A program made the position numbers and the translations under genes. Under the pieces are notes generated by a model. It did no database searches. It saw only the letters and a list, made by a program, of their open reading frames with translations, and was not told where the DNA came from. 35,169 nucleotides of DNA from positions 1 through 35,169 of the forward strand of contig JADLAI010000054.1 in NCBI GenBank assembly GCA_020848295.1. The letters run 5' to 3'. Shown one piece after another: positions 7,593 to 14,241 of the stretch. Position 1 is the first letter of the stretch, and each line of letters begins with the position of its first letter. This DNA is from Flavobacteriales bacterium. Lineage in GTDB: Bacteria; Bacteroidota; Bacteroidia; Flavobacteriales_F; PHOS-HE28.

Positions 7593-8141
7593 ATGAAGAA
7601 GTCACCGATATCGACCGTCGAGAGTTGTGCCGAGACCACCCACGTCGTGCTGCCCAACGATACCAACACGATGGGCAACCTCTTCGGCGGGCAGCTGCTC
7701 AAGTGGCTCGACCTCAATTGCGCCATCAGCGCACACCGGCATTGCAAGCGGCTGGCGGTCACCGTGGCCGTGAACCATGTGGGCTTCGATCGGCCGATCC
7801 GCCTGGGTGATTTCGTGACCATCAAGAGCCATGTGAGCCGTGGGTTCGGATCCAGCATGGAGGTGTGGGCGGATGTTTGGGTGGAGGATCAGTTGACCGG
7901 AGAGAAGATCATGGCCAATAGTGCCATCTACACCTTCGTGGCGGTCGATCAGGCCGGCCGGTCCTGTGCGGTGCCCGATGTGATCCCACAGAACGAGGAG
8001 GAGCAGCGTCGCTACGAAGGAGCATTACGCCGACGCCAGTTGGGATTGATCCTGAGCGGCAAGATGAAAGCGGATGATGCCACGGAGTTGAAGGCACTCT
8101 TCGCACCAGCGACACACACCACCCCGGACAAGGGCGTCTAA
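7593..8141 (+). CDS. Acyl-CoA thioesterase, hotdog fold (YciA/BACH type)
   Basis: Hydrolyses acyl-CoA to free fatty acid and CoA in the cytosol. The protein is 182 residues. The diagnostic stretch NTMGNLFGGQLLKWLD (residues 25-40) contains the conserved Asn25 and the acidic residue Asp40 of this hotdog branch. VAVNHVGFDRPIRLGDFVTI and SSMEVWADVWVEDQLTGEK follow, as in YciA/BFIT enzymes. The C-terminal helix (QNEEEQRRYEGALRRRQLGL) is also typical of these longer single-domain members. ATG 7593 is chosen because it is preceded by a promoter box and gives the canonical N-terminus; an open frame continues further upstream across the divergent promoters and is unlikely to be translated. The 3' end overlaps the convergent hypothetical gene by 4 bases. 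The acyl-chain preference cannot be told. Confidence 0.92.
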   Translation: MKKSPISTVESCAETTHVVLPNDTNTMGNLFGGQLLKWLDLNCAISAHRHCKRLAVTVAVNHVGFDRPIRLGDFVTIKSHVSRGFGSSMEVWADVWVEDQLTGEKIMANSAIYTFVAVDQAGRSCAVPDVIPQNEEEQRRYEGALRRRQLGLILSGKMKADDATELKALFAPATHTTPDKGV

Positions 8142-8500
8142 AGGCTTTCGTCCAGACTATTGCCGTCGAATAGGTCACCGGTCCCGGTGTCGTGCGCGCG
8201 CAACCCCAGGGAACGCACGATCGCCGCTACGCACACCGCGCTCTGTTCGCCCCCATGGATATGGGCCACGATGTAACGCACGGTATCCTTGCCTTCCAAG
8301 TGCAGTTGCATGCTGATGTCGTGTGCTGCTGACCGGATGAAGATCCAATCCCGGTCCTGTTCCTCGGCGAACGGCACCACCGTTTTGATCCGTTCCATGA
8401 TCCATGCACGCTCACCGATGGGTTTGGGCTGATGGGTGGCCGGTACATCGTTGATGGACGGTACGTCCGGCAGGTCCTGGATGTAAATGTCCCAGCTCAT
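8138..8500 (-). CDS. Small hypothetical protein of the MSWD...PKPIG family
   Basis: A 120-residue soluble protein starting MSWDIYIQDLPDVPSINDVP, then PKPIGERAWIMERI, VPFAEEQDRDWIFI, ISMQLHLEGKD, IVAHIHGGEQSAVCVAAIVR and LGLRAHDTGTGDLFD. From memory this order of motifs occurs in a scattered family of uncharacterised bacterial proteins that start MSWDI; no function is known. ATG 8500 is chosen because it fits that family start and overlaps the heptosyltransferase stop (ATGA, 8497-8500). Translation is therefore probably coupled to the glycosyltransferase. There is no signal peptide or membrane segment. The convergent thioesterase gene ends 4 bases inside it. Confidence 0.8.
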   Translation of the reverse strand: MSWDIYIQDLPDVPSINDVPATHQPKPIGERAWIMERIKTVVPFAEEQDRDWIFIRSAAHDISMQLHLEGKDTVRYIVAHIHGGEQSAVCVAAIVRSLGLRAHDTGTGDLFDGNSLDESL

Positions 8501-9471
8501 TCGGCCGTGAAGTTGGCGATCGTGGAGAGATCCTGATCCTCCATGCAGCGGAAGTGCCCTTCGGGGCAACGGTCATGGCCGATCTTGGAACAGGGGCGGC
8601 AGGAAAGGGTGACCTGAGCCATGTGGGCGCGATGCGGATGGGTCGGGAGGTAGGGTCCCATTCCAAAGCTCGGTACGGTGTTGCCCCACACGCTCATGAC
8701 GGGTCGCTTGAACGCGGCCGCGATGTGCATGGCCCCACTGTCGTGGGCGATCACCCGCTCGGCCTGTCGGATGAGGGAGGCACTGCCAAGGATGTCGTAC
8801 CGGCCGGTGGCATCGAACACCCGACCGCCCGTGGCCGAGGTGATCGCGCGTGCCACATCCTGGTCCTCACGACCACCGATCAATACGATCGGTCCGCGGA
8901 TCAATGTCGCCAACTCCACGAGCTTATGCGGTGGCAAGCGTTTGGTCGCGTGTGCCGCGCCAATGGCCAATGCGGTATACCCGCTCCGGTGGCTTTCCGG
9001 CAGGCTGGTCAGGTCCACTTCCCTTTCGGTGGGAAGGAAGAGATCCAATCCTTGGCCATCGTTCCTCACACCCAGGTCGCGCACCGTGTCGAGGTATCGA
9101 TCCACGATGTGCCGGGCGGGCAGTCGATCCACCTTGAGGTTGACCATCAACCACTTCTCGATGTTCAATTTCGCAAAGCTGTGCGCCTTCACCCCCAGGG
9201 CACGCTTCACCCGCGCGGTGCGTAGGTTGTGGTGCAGGTCGATCACGGTATCGAATCGTTCCTTCTTCAAATCGCCGACCAGTGCATGGAGGTCATCCTT
9301 CAGTTCGTGTACCCGATCCACGTGAGGGCTGAAACGCACGAGATCGGCGAATACGGCCTTGGTCGCCACATGTACTTCGGCATCCTTCACCTGTTGTTTC
9401 ACACAACGCAGCACCGGGCTGGTGAGCACGATGTCGCCGATGGAGGAGAAGCGCAGGACGAGGATCTTCAT
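8497..9471 (-). CDS. Glycosyltransferase family 9 (ADP-heptose:LPS heptosyltransferase-like)
   Basis: GT9 enzymes transfer heptose from ADP-heptose to the lipopolysaccharide core at the inner face of the inner membrane. The protein is 324 residues from ATG 9471. It opens with the family start MKILVLRFSSIGDIVLTSPV; the in-frame upstream part is not family-like. The N-terminal Rossmann domain ends near residue 160. The C-terminal domain carries the donor-site motifs TALAIGAAHATKRLPPHKLV, IVLIGGREDQDVA, VIAHDSGAMHIAAAF and VMSVWGNTVPSFGMGPYLP. A C-terminal cluster of cysteines (CRPCSKIGHDRCPEGHFRC) is unusual-looking but occurs in GT9 members and might bind metal. Downstream is a coupled small hypothetical. 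The promoter at 9524-9551 gives a leader of about 45 bases. Confidence 0.9.
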   Translation of the reverse strand: MKILVLRFSSIGDIVLTSPVLRCVKQQVKDAEVHVATKAVFADLVRFSPHVDRVHELKDDLHALVGDLKKERFDTVIDLHHNLRTARVKRALGVKAHSFAKLNIEKWLMVNLKVDRLPARHIVDRYLDTVRDLGVRNDGQGLDLFLPTEREVDLTSLPESHRSGYTALAIGAAHATKRLPPHKLVELATLIRGPIVLIGGREDQDVARAITSATGGRVFDATGRYDILGSASLIRQAERVIAHDSGAMHIAAAFKRPVMSVWGNTVPSFGMGPYLPTHPHRAHMAQVTLSCRPCSKIGHDRCPEGHFRCMEDQDLSTIANFTAE

Positions 9472-9484
9472 GTGCTCATGTGAC

Positions 9485-9496
9485 CATGTGGACATG
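9485..9496. promoter_or_regulatory. Candidate operator CATGTGGACATG
   Basis: Dyad CATGT-GG-ACATG in the GT9 leader. With one flanking C it forms a 13-base exact inverted match (CCATGTGGACATG, 9484-9496) to the site at 9606-9618. It lies downstream of the GT9 promoter on the minus strand, a position suited to a repressor. Confidence 0.4.
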
Positions 9497-9523
9497 GAGT
9501 CCACTTCTGCCGATGGTCGTGCC

Positions 9524-9551
9524 CAAAAGTAGCCGCGGATGTGTGTGGCAA
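9524..9551 (-). promoter_or_regulatory. Promoter TTG-N17-TACTTTTG for the GT9 gene
   Basis: On the minus strand TTG (9551-9549) is followed after 17 bases by TACTTTTG (9531-9524), a perfect TAnnTTTG match. It is the best complete promoter in the window, about 52 bases before the GT9 start codon. Confidence 0.75.
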
Positions 9552-9605
9552 GTGGTGTTGATCCCTCCCTGTTGCTCACCAGGGGTTTATTCATGACCTC
9601 ATGAG

Positions 9606-9617
9606 CATGTCCACATG
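9606..9617. promoter_or_regulatory. Candidate operator CATGTCCACATG
   Basis: Second CATGT-nn-ACATG dyad, in front of tatD. It lies just upstream of the TATCTTCG box at 9636-9643, and a half site CATGTCC follows at about 9621-9627. See the partner at 9485-9496. Confidence 0.4.
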
Positions 9618-9635
9618 GCACATGTCCGCTCCCGG

Positions 9636-9643
9636 TATCTTCG
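9636..9643 (+). promoter_or_regulatory. -7 box TATCTTCG for tatD-ansA
   Basis: TATCTTCG matches the TAnnTTCG form and ends 5 bases before the GTG at 9649. This would give an essentially leaderless tatD message and argues against the upstream in-frame ATGs. No TTG was found at the usual distance. Confidence 0.5.
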
Positions 9644-9648
9644 TCGCC

Positions 9649-10416
9649 GTGTTCATCGACACCCACGCCCACCTCTACCACCCACAATTCGGCACGGACC
9701 GTGAGGCCATGCTACAACGCGCATTGGATGCGGGGGTGAAGAAATTCTTCCTCCCGAACGTTGACCACGATAGCATTGCAGGGATGGATGCGATGGCCGC
9801 AGCCCGGTCCGAGAGCTGCTTCGCGATGATGGGCCTGCATCCGTGCTCGGTGGGGGAGAACAACGACGGGGCCATGGCCGAGGTGGCGCGGCTGCTGCGC
9901 ACCGGTCGATACTGTGCGGTGGGCGAGATCGGCATCGACCTCTATTGGGACAGGACCTGGATCGCACAGCAACAGGAGGTTTTCCGGCAGCAGGTGCGCT
10001 GGGCCAAGGAACTGGACCTGCCCATCGCCATCCACTGCCGCAACAGTTTCGCGGAGACCATCGCCATTGTCGAGGAAGAGAACACCGAAGGATTGCGCGG
10101 TGTGTTCCATTGTTTCACCGGGACCCCGGATGAAGCGGAACGCATCATCGCGCTCGGTGGCTTCGTGCTGGGTATTGGTGGGGTGATCACCTACCCGAAA
10201 GCGGGGCTGTTCGAAACGATGCAAGTGGTGGGGCCGGAACATTGTGTGCTGGAGACCGATGCACCCTACCTCGCACCGGTACCATTCCGCGGAAAGCGGA
10301 ACGAGAGCGCCTACATCCCGCACATCGCCGAGAAGCTCGCCCTGGCCACTGCGCATACCGTGGCCGGGATCGCGACCATCACCACCACCAACGCCGAACG
10401 CCTCTTCCGCCGATGA
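9649..10416 (+). CDS. tatD: TatD-family metal-dependent hydrolase (DNase)
   Basis: TatD-like proteins are TIM-barrel metallohydrolases with 3'-5' DNase activity in studied members. From GTG 9649 the protein is 255 residues. It starts FIDTHAHLYHP, with the HxH metal pair. Later motifs are GLHPCSVGE, AVGEIGIDLYWD (metal-bridging Glu), LPIAIHCRNSF, GVFHCFTGTPDEA and VLETDAPYLAPVPFRGKRNE (metal-binding Asp). In-frame ATGs at 9601, 9607 and 9625 exist but lie within the operator and promoter region, and they would add a tail not found in the family; I therefore prefer the GTG. The stop overlaps the ansA start (ATGA, 10413-10416). Confidence 0.88.
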   Translation: MFIDTHAHLYHPQFGTDREAMLQRALDAGVKKFFLPNVDHDSIAGMDAMAAARSESCFAMMGLHPCSVGENNDGAMAEVARLLRTGRYCAVGEIGIDLYWDRTWIAQQQEVFRQQVRWAKELDLPIAIHCRNSFAETIAIVEEENTEGLRGVFHCFTGTPDEAERIIALGGFVLGIGGVITYPKAGLFETMQVVGPEHCVLETDAPYLAPVPFRGKRNESAYIPHIAEKLALATAHTVAGIATITTTNAERLFRR

Positions 10417-11441
10417 GCCAACGTTCCATCCTGATCATCTACACCGGGGGCACCATCGGTATGGTCGCCGATCCGCGTACCGGTGCCTTGCGGCCCATGG
10501 ACCTGGCACACCTGGAAGAGCAGGTACCGGAGCTGGACCGGATGAAGGTGTGCCTCGGTGCGGAGTCCTTCGATGTGCCGATCGATAGCAGCGACATGCG
10601 ACCACCGGACTGGGTGCGGATCGCGCGGATCATCGGCAGGAACTACGCCACATACGATGGGTTCGTGGTGCTGCACGGTAGCGATACCATGGCGTACACG
10701 GCCAGTGCCCTAAGCTTCCTGCTGGAGGGGCTGAACAAACCGGTGATCCTCACCGGATCGCAATTGCCCATCGGCACGATCCGGACCGATGCGAAGGAGA
10801 ACCTGATCACGGCCGTTGAAGTGGCTGCTGCCTGCGACGAACAGGGCCGTGCCACCGTTCCCGAAGTGGCCGTGTATTTCGAGTACAGCTTGTACCGTGG
10901 CAACCGGACCGTGAAGGTGCATGCCGAGCGCTTCGAGGCTTTCCGCTCACCGAACTATCCGCGTCTGGCCGAGGCGGGTGTCCACTTGAAGTATGACCGC
11001 ACGGCCATCCAGCCGTTCCGGAGCGGTGCCTTGAAGGTACACGAACGGATGGATGACAACGTGGGAGTGATCCGATTGTTCCCCGGTATCCGCGCCGAGT
11101 GGGTACGTCATGCCCTGGCCACTCCGGGTCTGAAAGCGGTCGTGCTCACCACCTTCGGGAGCGGTAATGGCCCCACTGATCCGGCGTTCATCGGCGAGCT
11201 TCGCAATGCGCGCGAACAGGGCATCACCCTGGTGAACGCCACGCAGTGTTTCGGGGGAAGGGTGGAGCAGGGGCGGTATGTGACCAGCCAGGCTTTCGTG
11301 GAACTTGGTGTGCTCAGTGCCGGAGACATGACCGTGGAGGCGGCCGTGACGAAGTTGATGTTCCTGTTGGGGCAGGGGGTGGGGGAGGGCGGGATGTCAA
11401 CAGCATTCCAGACCTCACTTCGCGGTGAATTGAGCACTTGA
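10413..11441 (+). CDS. ansA: Type I (cytosolic) L-asparaginase
   Basis: Hydrolyses L-asparagine to aspartate and ammonia. The protein is 342 residues without a signal peptide, the size of cytosolic type I enzymes. The first catalytic motif is ILIIYTGGTIGMV near the N-terminus (nucleophile Thr in GGTIG). The second is FVVLHGSDTMAYTASALSFL, giving the Thr-Lys-Asp type triad with VILTGSQLPI. The C-terminal domain includes VVLTTFGSGNGP and GITLVNATQCFGGRVEQGRY. ATG 10413 is set by the ATGA overlap with tatD and by the family N-terminus. A tatD-ansA pair also occurs in other Bacteroidota as I recall. Confidence 0.94.
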   Translation: MSQRSILIIYTGGTIGMVADPRTGALRPMDLAHLEEQVPELDRMKVCLGAESFDVPIDSSDMRPPDWVRIARIIGRNYATYDGFVVLHGSDTMAYTASALSFLLEGLNKPVILTGSQLPIGTIRTDAKENLITAVEVAAACDEQGRATVPEVAVYFEYSLYRGNRTVKVHAERFEAFRSPNYPRLAEAGVHLKYDRTAIQPFRSGALKVHERMDDNVGVIRLFPGIRAEWVRHALATPGLKAVVLTTFGSGNGPTDPAFIGELRNAREQGITLVNATQCFGGRVEQGRYVTSQAFVELGVLSAGDMTVEAAVTKLMFLLGQGVGEGGMSTAFQTSLRGELST

Positions 11442-11587
11442 TGTACGGAGCCACCATTGGGGAGGCACTTGATCGGCGTTGCGAGCGCCATCCAAACAAG
11501 GAGAAGCCTCGAACCGACGTCTGCATTGCGGATCGGGGTATTTTCTTGGCAAGACCACGCACCGGAATAGGATCCGCTCACATCCGG

Positions 11588-11612
11588 AAAAAGAAAGCCG
11601 CCTTTTGGCGGC
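11588..11612 (-). terminator. Rho-independent terminator of tRNA-Ser
   Basis: Read on the minus strand: stem GCCGCC (11612-11607), loop AAAA, stem GGCGGC (11602-11597), then TTTCTTTTT. It begins 12 bases after the tRNA 3' end, so the tRNA is a single-gene transcript. Confidence 0.85.
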
Positions 11613-11623
11613 CTTCAGATCGG

Positions 11624-11710
11624 CGGAGAGAGAGGGATTCGAACCCCCGTTACCCTTTCAGGTAAACACACTTTCCAGGCGTGCGCCTTAAACCACTCGG
11701 CCATCTCTCC
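11624..11710 (-). tRNA. tRNA-Ser (anticodon GGA)
   Basis: An 87-base class II tRNA on the minus strand. The acceptor stem GGAGAGA (11710-11704) pairs with TCTCTCC (11631-11625), with discriminator G at 11624. The D arm contains GCCGAGTGGTTTAAGGC. The anticodon stem CACGC/GTGTG encloses loop CTGGAAA, giving anticodon GGA for UCC/UCU. The long variable arm (TTACC-TGAAA-GGTAA) identifies serine. The T loop is TTCGAAT. The 3' CCA is not encoded (CCG follows), so it must be added by a nucleotidyltransferase. Confidence 0.97.
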
Positions 11711-11719
11711 GTGGGGGCG

Positions 11720-11747
11720 CGAAAATAGCGAAAGGGGTGCTTCCCAA
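11720..11747 (-). promoter_or_regulatory. tRNA-Ser promoter TTG-N17-TATTTTCG
   Basis: On the minus strand TTG (11747-11745) and TATTTTCG (11727-11720) are 17 bases apart. The box ends 9 bases before the first tRNA base, so transcription would start at or next to the mature 5' end. Confidence 0.65.
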
Positions 11748-11768
11748 GCATGGCGCACACGACTCCCC

Positions 11769-11776
11769 TACCTTTG
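11769..11776 (+). promoter_or_regulatory. -7 box TACCTTTG for dusB
   Basis: TACCTTTG matches TAnnTTTG exactly and ends 13 bases before the ATG at 11790. No TTG was seen 16-23 bases upstream. It is divergent from the tRNA-Ser promoter. Confidence 0.6.
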
Positions 11777-11789
11777 CCTGCCTTTCCTC

Positions 11790-12782
11790 ATGCCCAGCAT
11801 AGGCCCCATCCAACTCCCGGAGTTCCCGCTCCTGCTCGCCCCCATGGAGGATGTGAGCGACCCGCCATTCCGGGCATTGTGCAAGAAACAGGGGGCCGAT
11901 CTGATGTTCACCGAGTTCATCAGCAGCGAGGGGCTCATCCGCCAGGCCGCCAAGGGGATCAAGAAGCTGGACATCTTCGAGGCCGAACGGCCCATCGGTA
12001 TCCAGCTTTTCGGCGGCAGTGAGGATGCCATGGAAGAAGCGGCCCGCATCGCCGAAGCGGCCAGGCCCGACTTGATCGATATCAACTACGGCTGTCCGGT
12101 ACACAAGGTGGTGAGCAAAGGTGCCGGGGCCTGCCTGCTGCAGGATGTGGACAGGATGGTGCGCCTTACGGAGAAGGTGGTGAAGGCCGTGCAGCTACCC
12201 GTGACCGTGAAGACCCGACTGGGGTGGAACGAGGCCACGAAGAACATCATGGAGGTGGCTGAACGCCTGCAGGATGTGGGCATACAGGCCTTGAGCATCC
12301 ATGGCCGCACGCGTGCGCAGCTCTACAAAGGCCCAGCCGATTGGACCTTGATCGGTGAAGTGAAGAACAACCCGCGCATGCACATCCCCATCTTCGGCAA
12401 TGGCGACATCGATTCGCCGGAGAAGGCCGTGGAATACCGCGATCGTTACGGCGTGGATGGCGTGATGATCGGTCGCGCTACGATCGGACATCCGTTCATC
12501 TTCAACGAGATCAAGCACTTCATGCGCACCGGCGTTCACTTGCCAGCCCCTTCGGTGGCCGATCGGGTGGGAGCGATCCAGGAGCATCTGCGTAGTTCGC
12601 TCGCCTGGAAAGGCCCCTGGGAGGGCGTGGTGGAGATGCGCCGCCATTATGGCAACTACCTCAAGGGCCTCCCGAACGTGAAAGAGGTGCGCCTGCGCCT
12701 GTGTACGGAACGCGACCCTGCGATCATCGAGGAGATCCTCGAAGCGGTGAAGGCGACCTATGCGCTGGCCTCCGTGGCCTGA
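11790..12782 (+). CDS. dusB: tRNA-dihydrouridine synthase, DusB type
   Basis: Flavin enzyme that reduces uridines in the tRNA D loop. The protein is 330 residues. The FMN-binding barrel begins LPEFPLLLAPMEDVSDPPFR, followed by LMFTEFISSEGLI and PIGIQLFGGSEDAMEEAA. The active-site segment DINYGCPVHKVVSKGAGACL holds the catalytic cysteine in GCP. LPVTVKTRLGWNEATKN, ALSIHGRTRAQLYKGPADW, IPIFGNGDI and DGVMIGRATIGHPFIF are typical of DusB. The C-terminal helical domain (MRRHYGNYLKGLPNVKEVRL) binds tRNA in the family. It stands alone between tRNA-Ser and the convergent permease gene, whose stop is 8 bases beyond. Confidence 0.95.
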   Translation: MPSIGPIQLPEFPLLLAPMEDVSDPPFRALCKKQGADLMFTEFISSEGLIRQAAKGIKKLDIFEAERPIGIQLFGGSEDAMEEAARIAEAARPDLIDINYGCPVHKVVSKGAGACLLQDVDRMVRLTEKVVKAVQLPVTVKTRLGWNEATKNIMEVAERLQDVGIQALSIHGRTRAQLYKGPADWTLIGEVKNNPRMHIPIFGNGDIDSPEKAVEYRDRYGVDGVMIGRATIGHPFIFNEIKHFMRTGVHLPAPSVADRVGAIQEHLRSSLAWKGPWEGVVEMRRHYGNYLKGLPNVKEVRLRLCTERDPAIIEEILEAVKATYALASVA

Positions 12783-12790
12783 ACGTCGCG

Positions 12791-14020
12791 TCAAGTACTG
12801 GTCTTCGCGCTTTCCAGGAACCGCTTGCTCAAGGCCCGCAGTGGCACCCAGGCGGCCACGAGCCCGATGGCCAGGACCATCCCCGCGATAAGGAGGAGGT
12901 CCGTGCCCATGACATGCACCGGATAGGCCTCCACCACCGAATCGCTGAGCTGCACGAAGCCGAAGCGCTGTTGGGCCAGGCAGATGCCAAGACCCACCAA
13001 CAGGCCGATCACGATGCCCACCACCACGATCAGTACCCCTTCATTGAAGAAGATGCGACGCACCATGCCGGGCGTGGCTCCCATGGCCGTGATCGTGCCC
13101 ATGTCGCGGCGTTTCTCGATCATCATCATGGTGAGCGATGCGATGATGTTGAAGGCCCCGATGAGGCCGATGAAGCTGAGCACGGCGAAGGTGAAGGCCT
13201 TCTCGGTCGCATTGGTGCGGTACATCAACGCGTTCTTCTGGTAACGGGTCTTCACCACGAAGGTGGGTCCGAGCCGGGTGCGGATCATCTCCGCCACCTG
13301 GTCCATCCGTTCCTTGCTGGTGAGCTCGATCTCCAGGGCGCTCACCACACTGTCGTAGTGCAGTATCTCCGAGGCCACATCCAGGGGTACCAGGACGTAC
13401 TTCGAATCGAAGTCCAGGTTCATGGTGAACACACCACGCACGGCCATGGACATGGTCTCGAACGCGCGCCGCTGATACGTGCTGAGTTTGCGCCCGCGTA
13501 CTGGCGCGCTGATATCCAGGGCGTGGAAAACACCATCGTCCAAGGGTACCCCCAGCTCCATCTTCAAGCCGATCCCCAACAGAGCGGCAGGCCCGGTGAG
13601 CCCTTGGAAGGTGGCTTCCCCGGCATACAGGTACCGCGCCATGTTGCTCATCGCCAGGTACTGGTCCTCCACGCCCTTCATGGTGGCCACGCGCCGCTGC
13701 TCGCCGCTGCGCAACAACACATTCTCCTCGATCACCCAACTCGTGTTGCGTACCTCGGGCATGGATCGCACCGCCTCCAGGTCCAAGGTCTTGCGGTCGA
13801 AGGTCTTGCCTTCGGCCGGTGTGATCGTGAGGTCCTGGTCGAAAGGGCTGTAGATCGTGTCCACCAGTTCGGAGATGCCGTTCAGGGTGCTCAACACCAC
13901 CACCATCGCCGCAGTGACCACGGCGATCACGGTGATGCTGATGGCCGTGATGATGTTGATGGCATTGGTGCTCCGCTTGGCGAAGAGGTATCGGCGCGCG
14001 AATAGGAGCGGAAGGTTCAT
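12791..14020 (-). CDS. LolC/LolE-family ABC transporter permease (FtsX-like)
   Basis: An inner-membrane permease of 409 residues with the LolC/E-MacB plan. An N-terminal helix (NAINIITAISITVIAVVTAAMVVVLS) is followed by a large periplasmic MacB_PCD-like domain (about 45-270) and three C-terminal helices. LMMMIEKRRDMG-type coupling is visible as MMMIEKRRDMGTITAMGATPG, the FtsX signature contacting the ATPase. The start is ATG 14020, giving MNLPLLFARRYLFAKRSTNA, the family N-terminus; upstream in-frame residues are not family-like. LolC/E proteins move lipoproteins to the LolA chaperone with the ATPase LolD, which is not in this window. A weak CATCTTTG box lies at 14050-14057. Confidence 0.88.
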   Translation of the reverse strand: MNLPLLFARRYLFAKRSTNAINIITAISITVIAVVTAAMVVVLSTLNGISELVDTIYSPFDQDLTITPAEGKTFDRKTLDLEAVRSMPEVRNTSWVIEENVLLRSGEQRRVATMKGVEDQYLAMSNMARYLYAGEATFQGLTGPAALLGIGLKMELGVPLDDGVFHALDISAPVRGRKLSTYQRRAFETMSMAVRGVFTMNLDFDSKYVLVPLDVASEILHYDSVVSALEIELTSKERMDQVAEMIRTRLGPTFVVKTRYQKNALMYRTNATEKAFTFAVLSFIGLIGAFNIIASLTMMMIEKRRDMGTITAMGATPGMVRRIFFNEGVLIVVVGIVIGLLVGLGICLAQQRFGFVQLSDSVVEAYPVHVMGTDLLLIAGMVLAIGLVAAWVPLRALSKRFLESAKTST

Positions 14021-14241
14021 CTTACGGGACGGCAGGACCGAACCGGGGACAAAGATGGGTGTGGATCGGAATGGGTGATCCCGGCCATCGGCCCATCCCT
14101 TATGCCGCATCCGACCATTCGATCAGGCACGTACCGGGCTCCGGGACGAACGTTGGGGGTCGACGCGGTGAACGAACCGGATTCTTCCTACGGTGTACCT
14201 TGGCATGGACCACTGATTGATGGTCATCAAGTGGATGGAGC

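Noticed and set aside
11438-11665. Short plus-strand frame after ansA
   Set aside because: It runs through the tRNA terminator and into tRNA-Ser; no domain or promoter.
12701-14005. 434-codon plus-strand frame opposite the LolC/E-like permease
   Set aside because: His-rich shadow translation; the minus-strand protein has clear family motifs.
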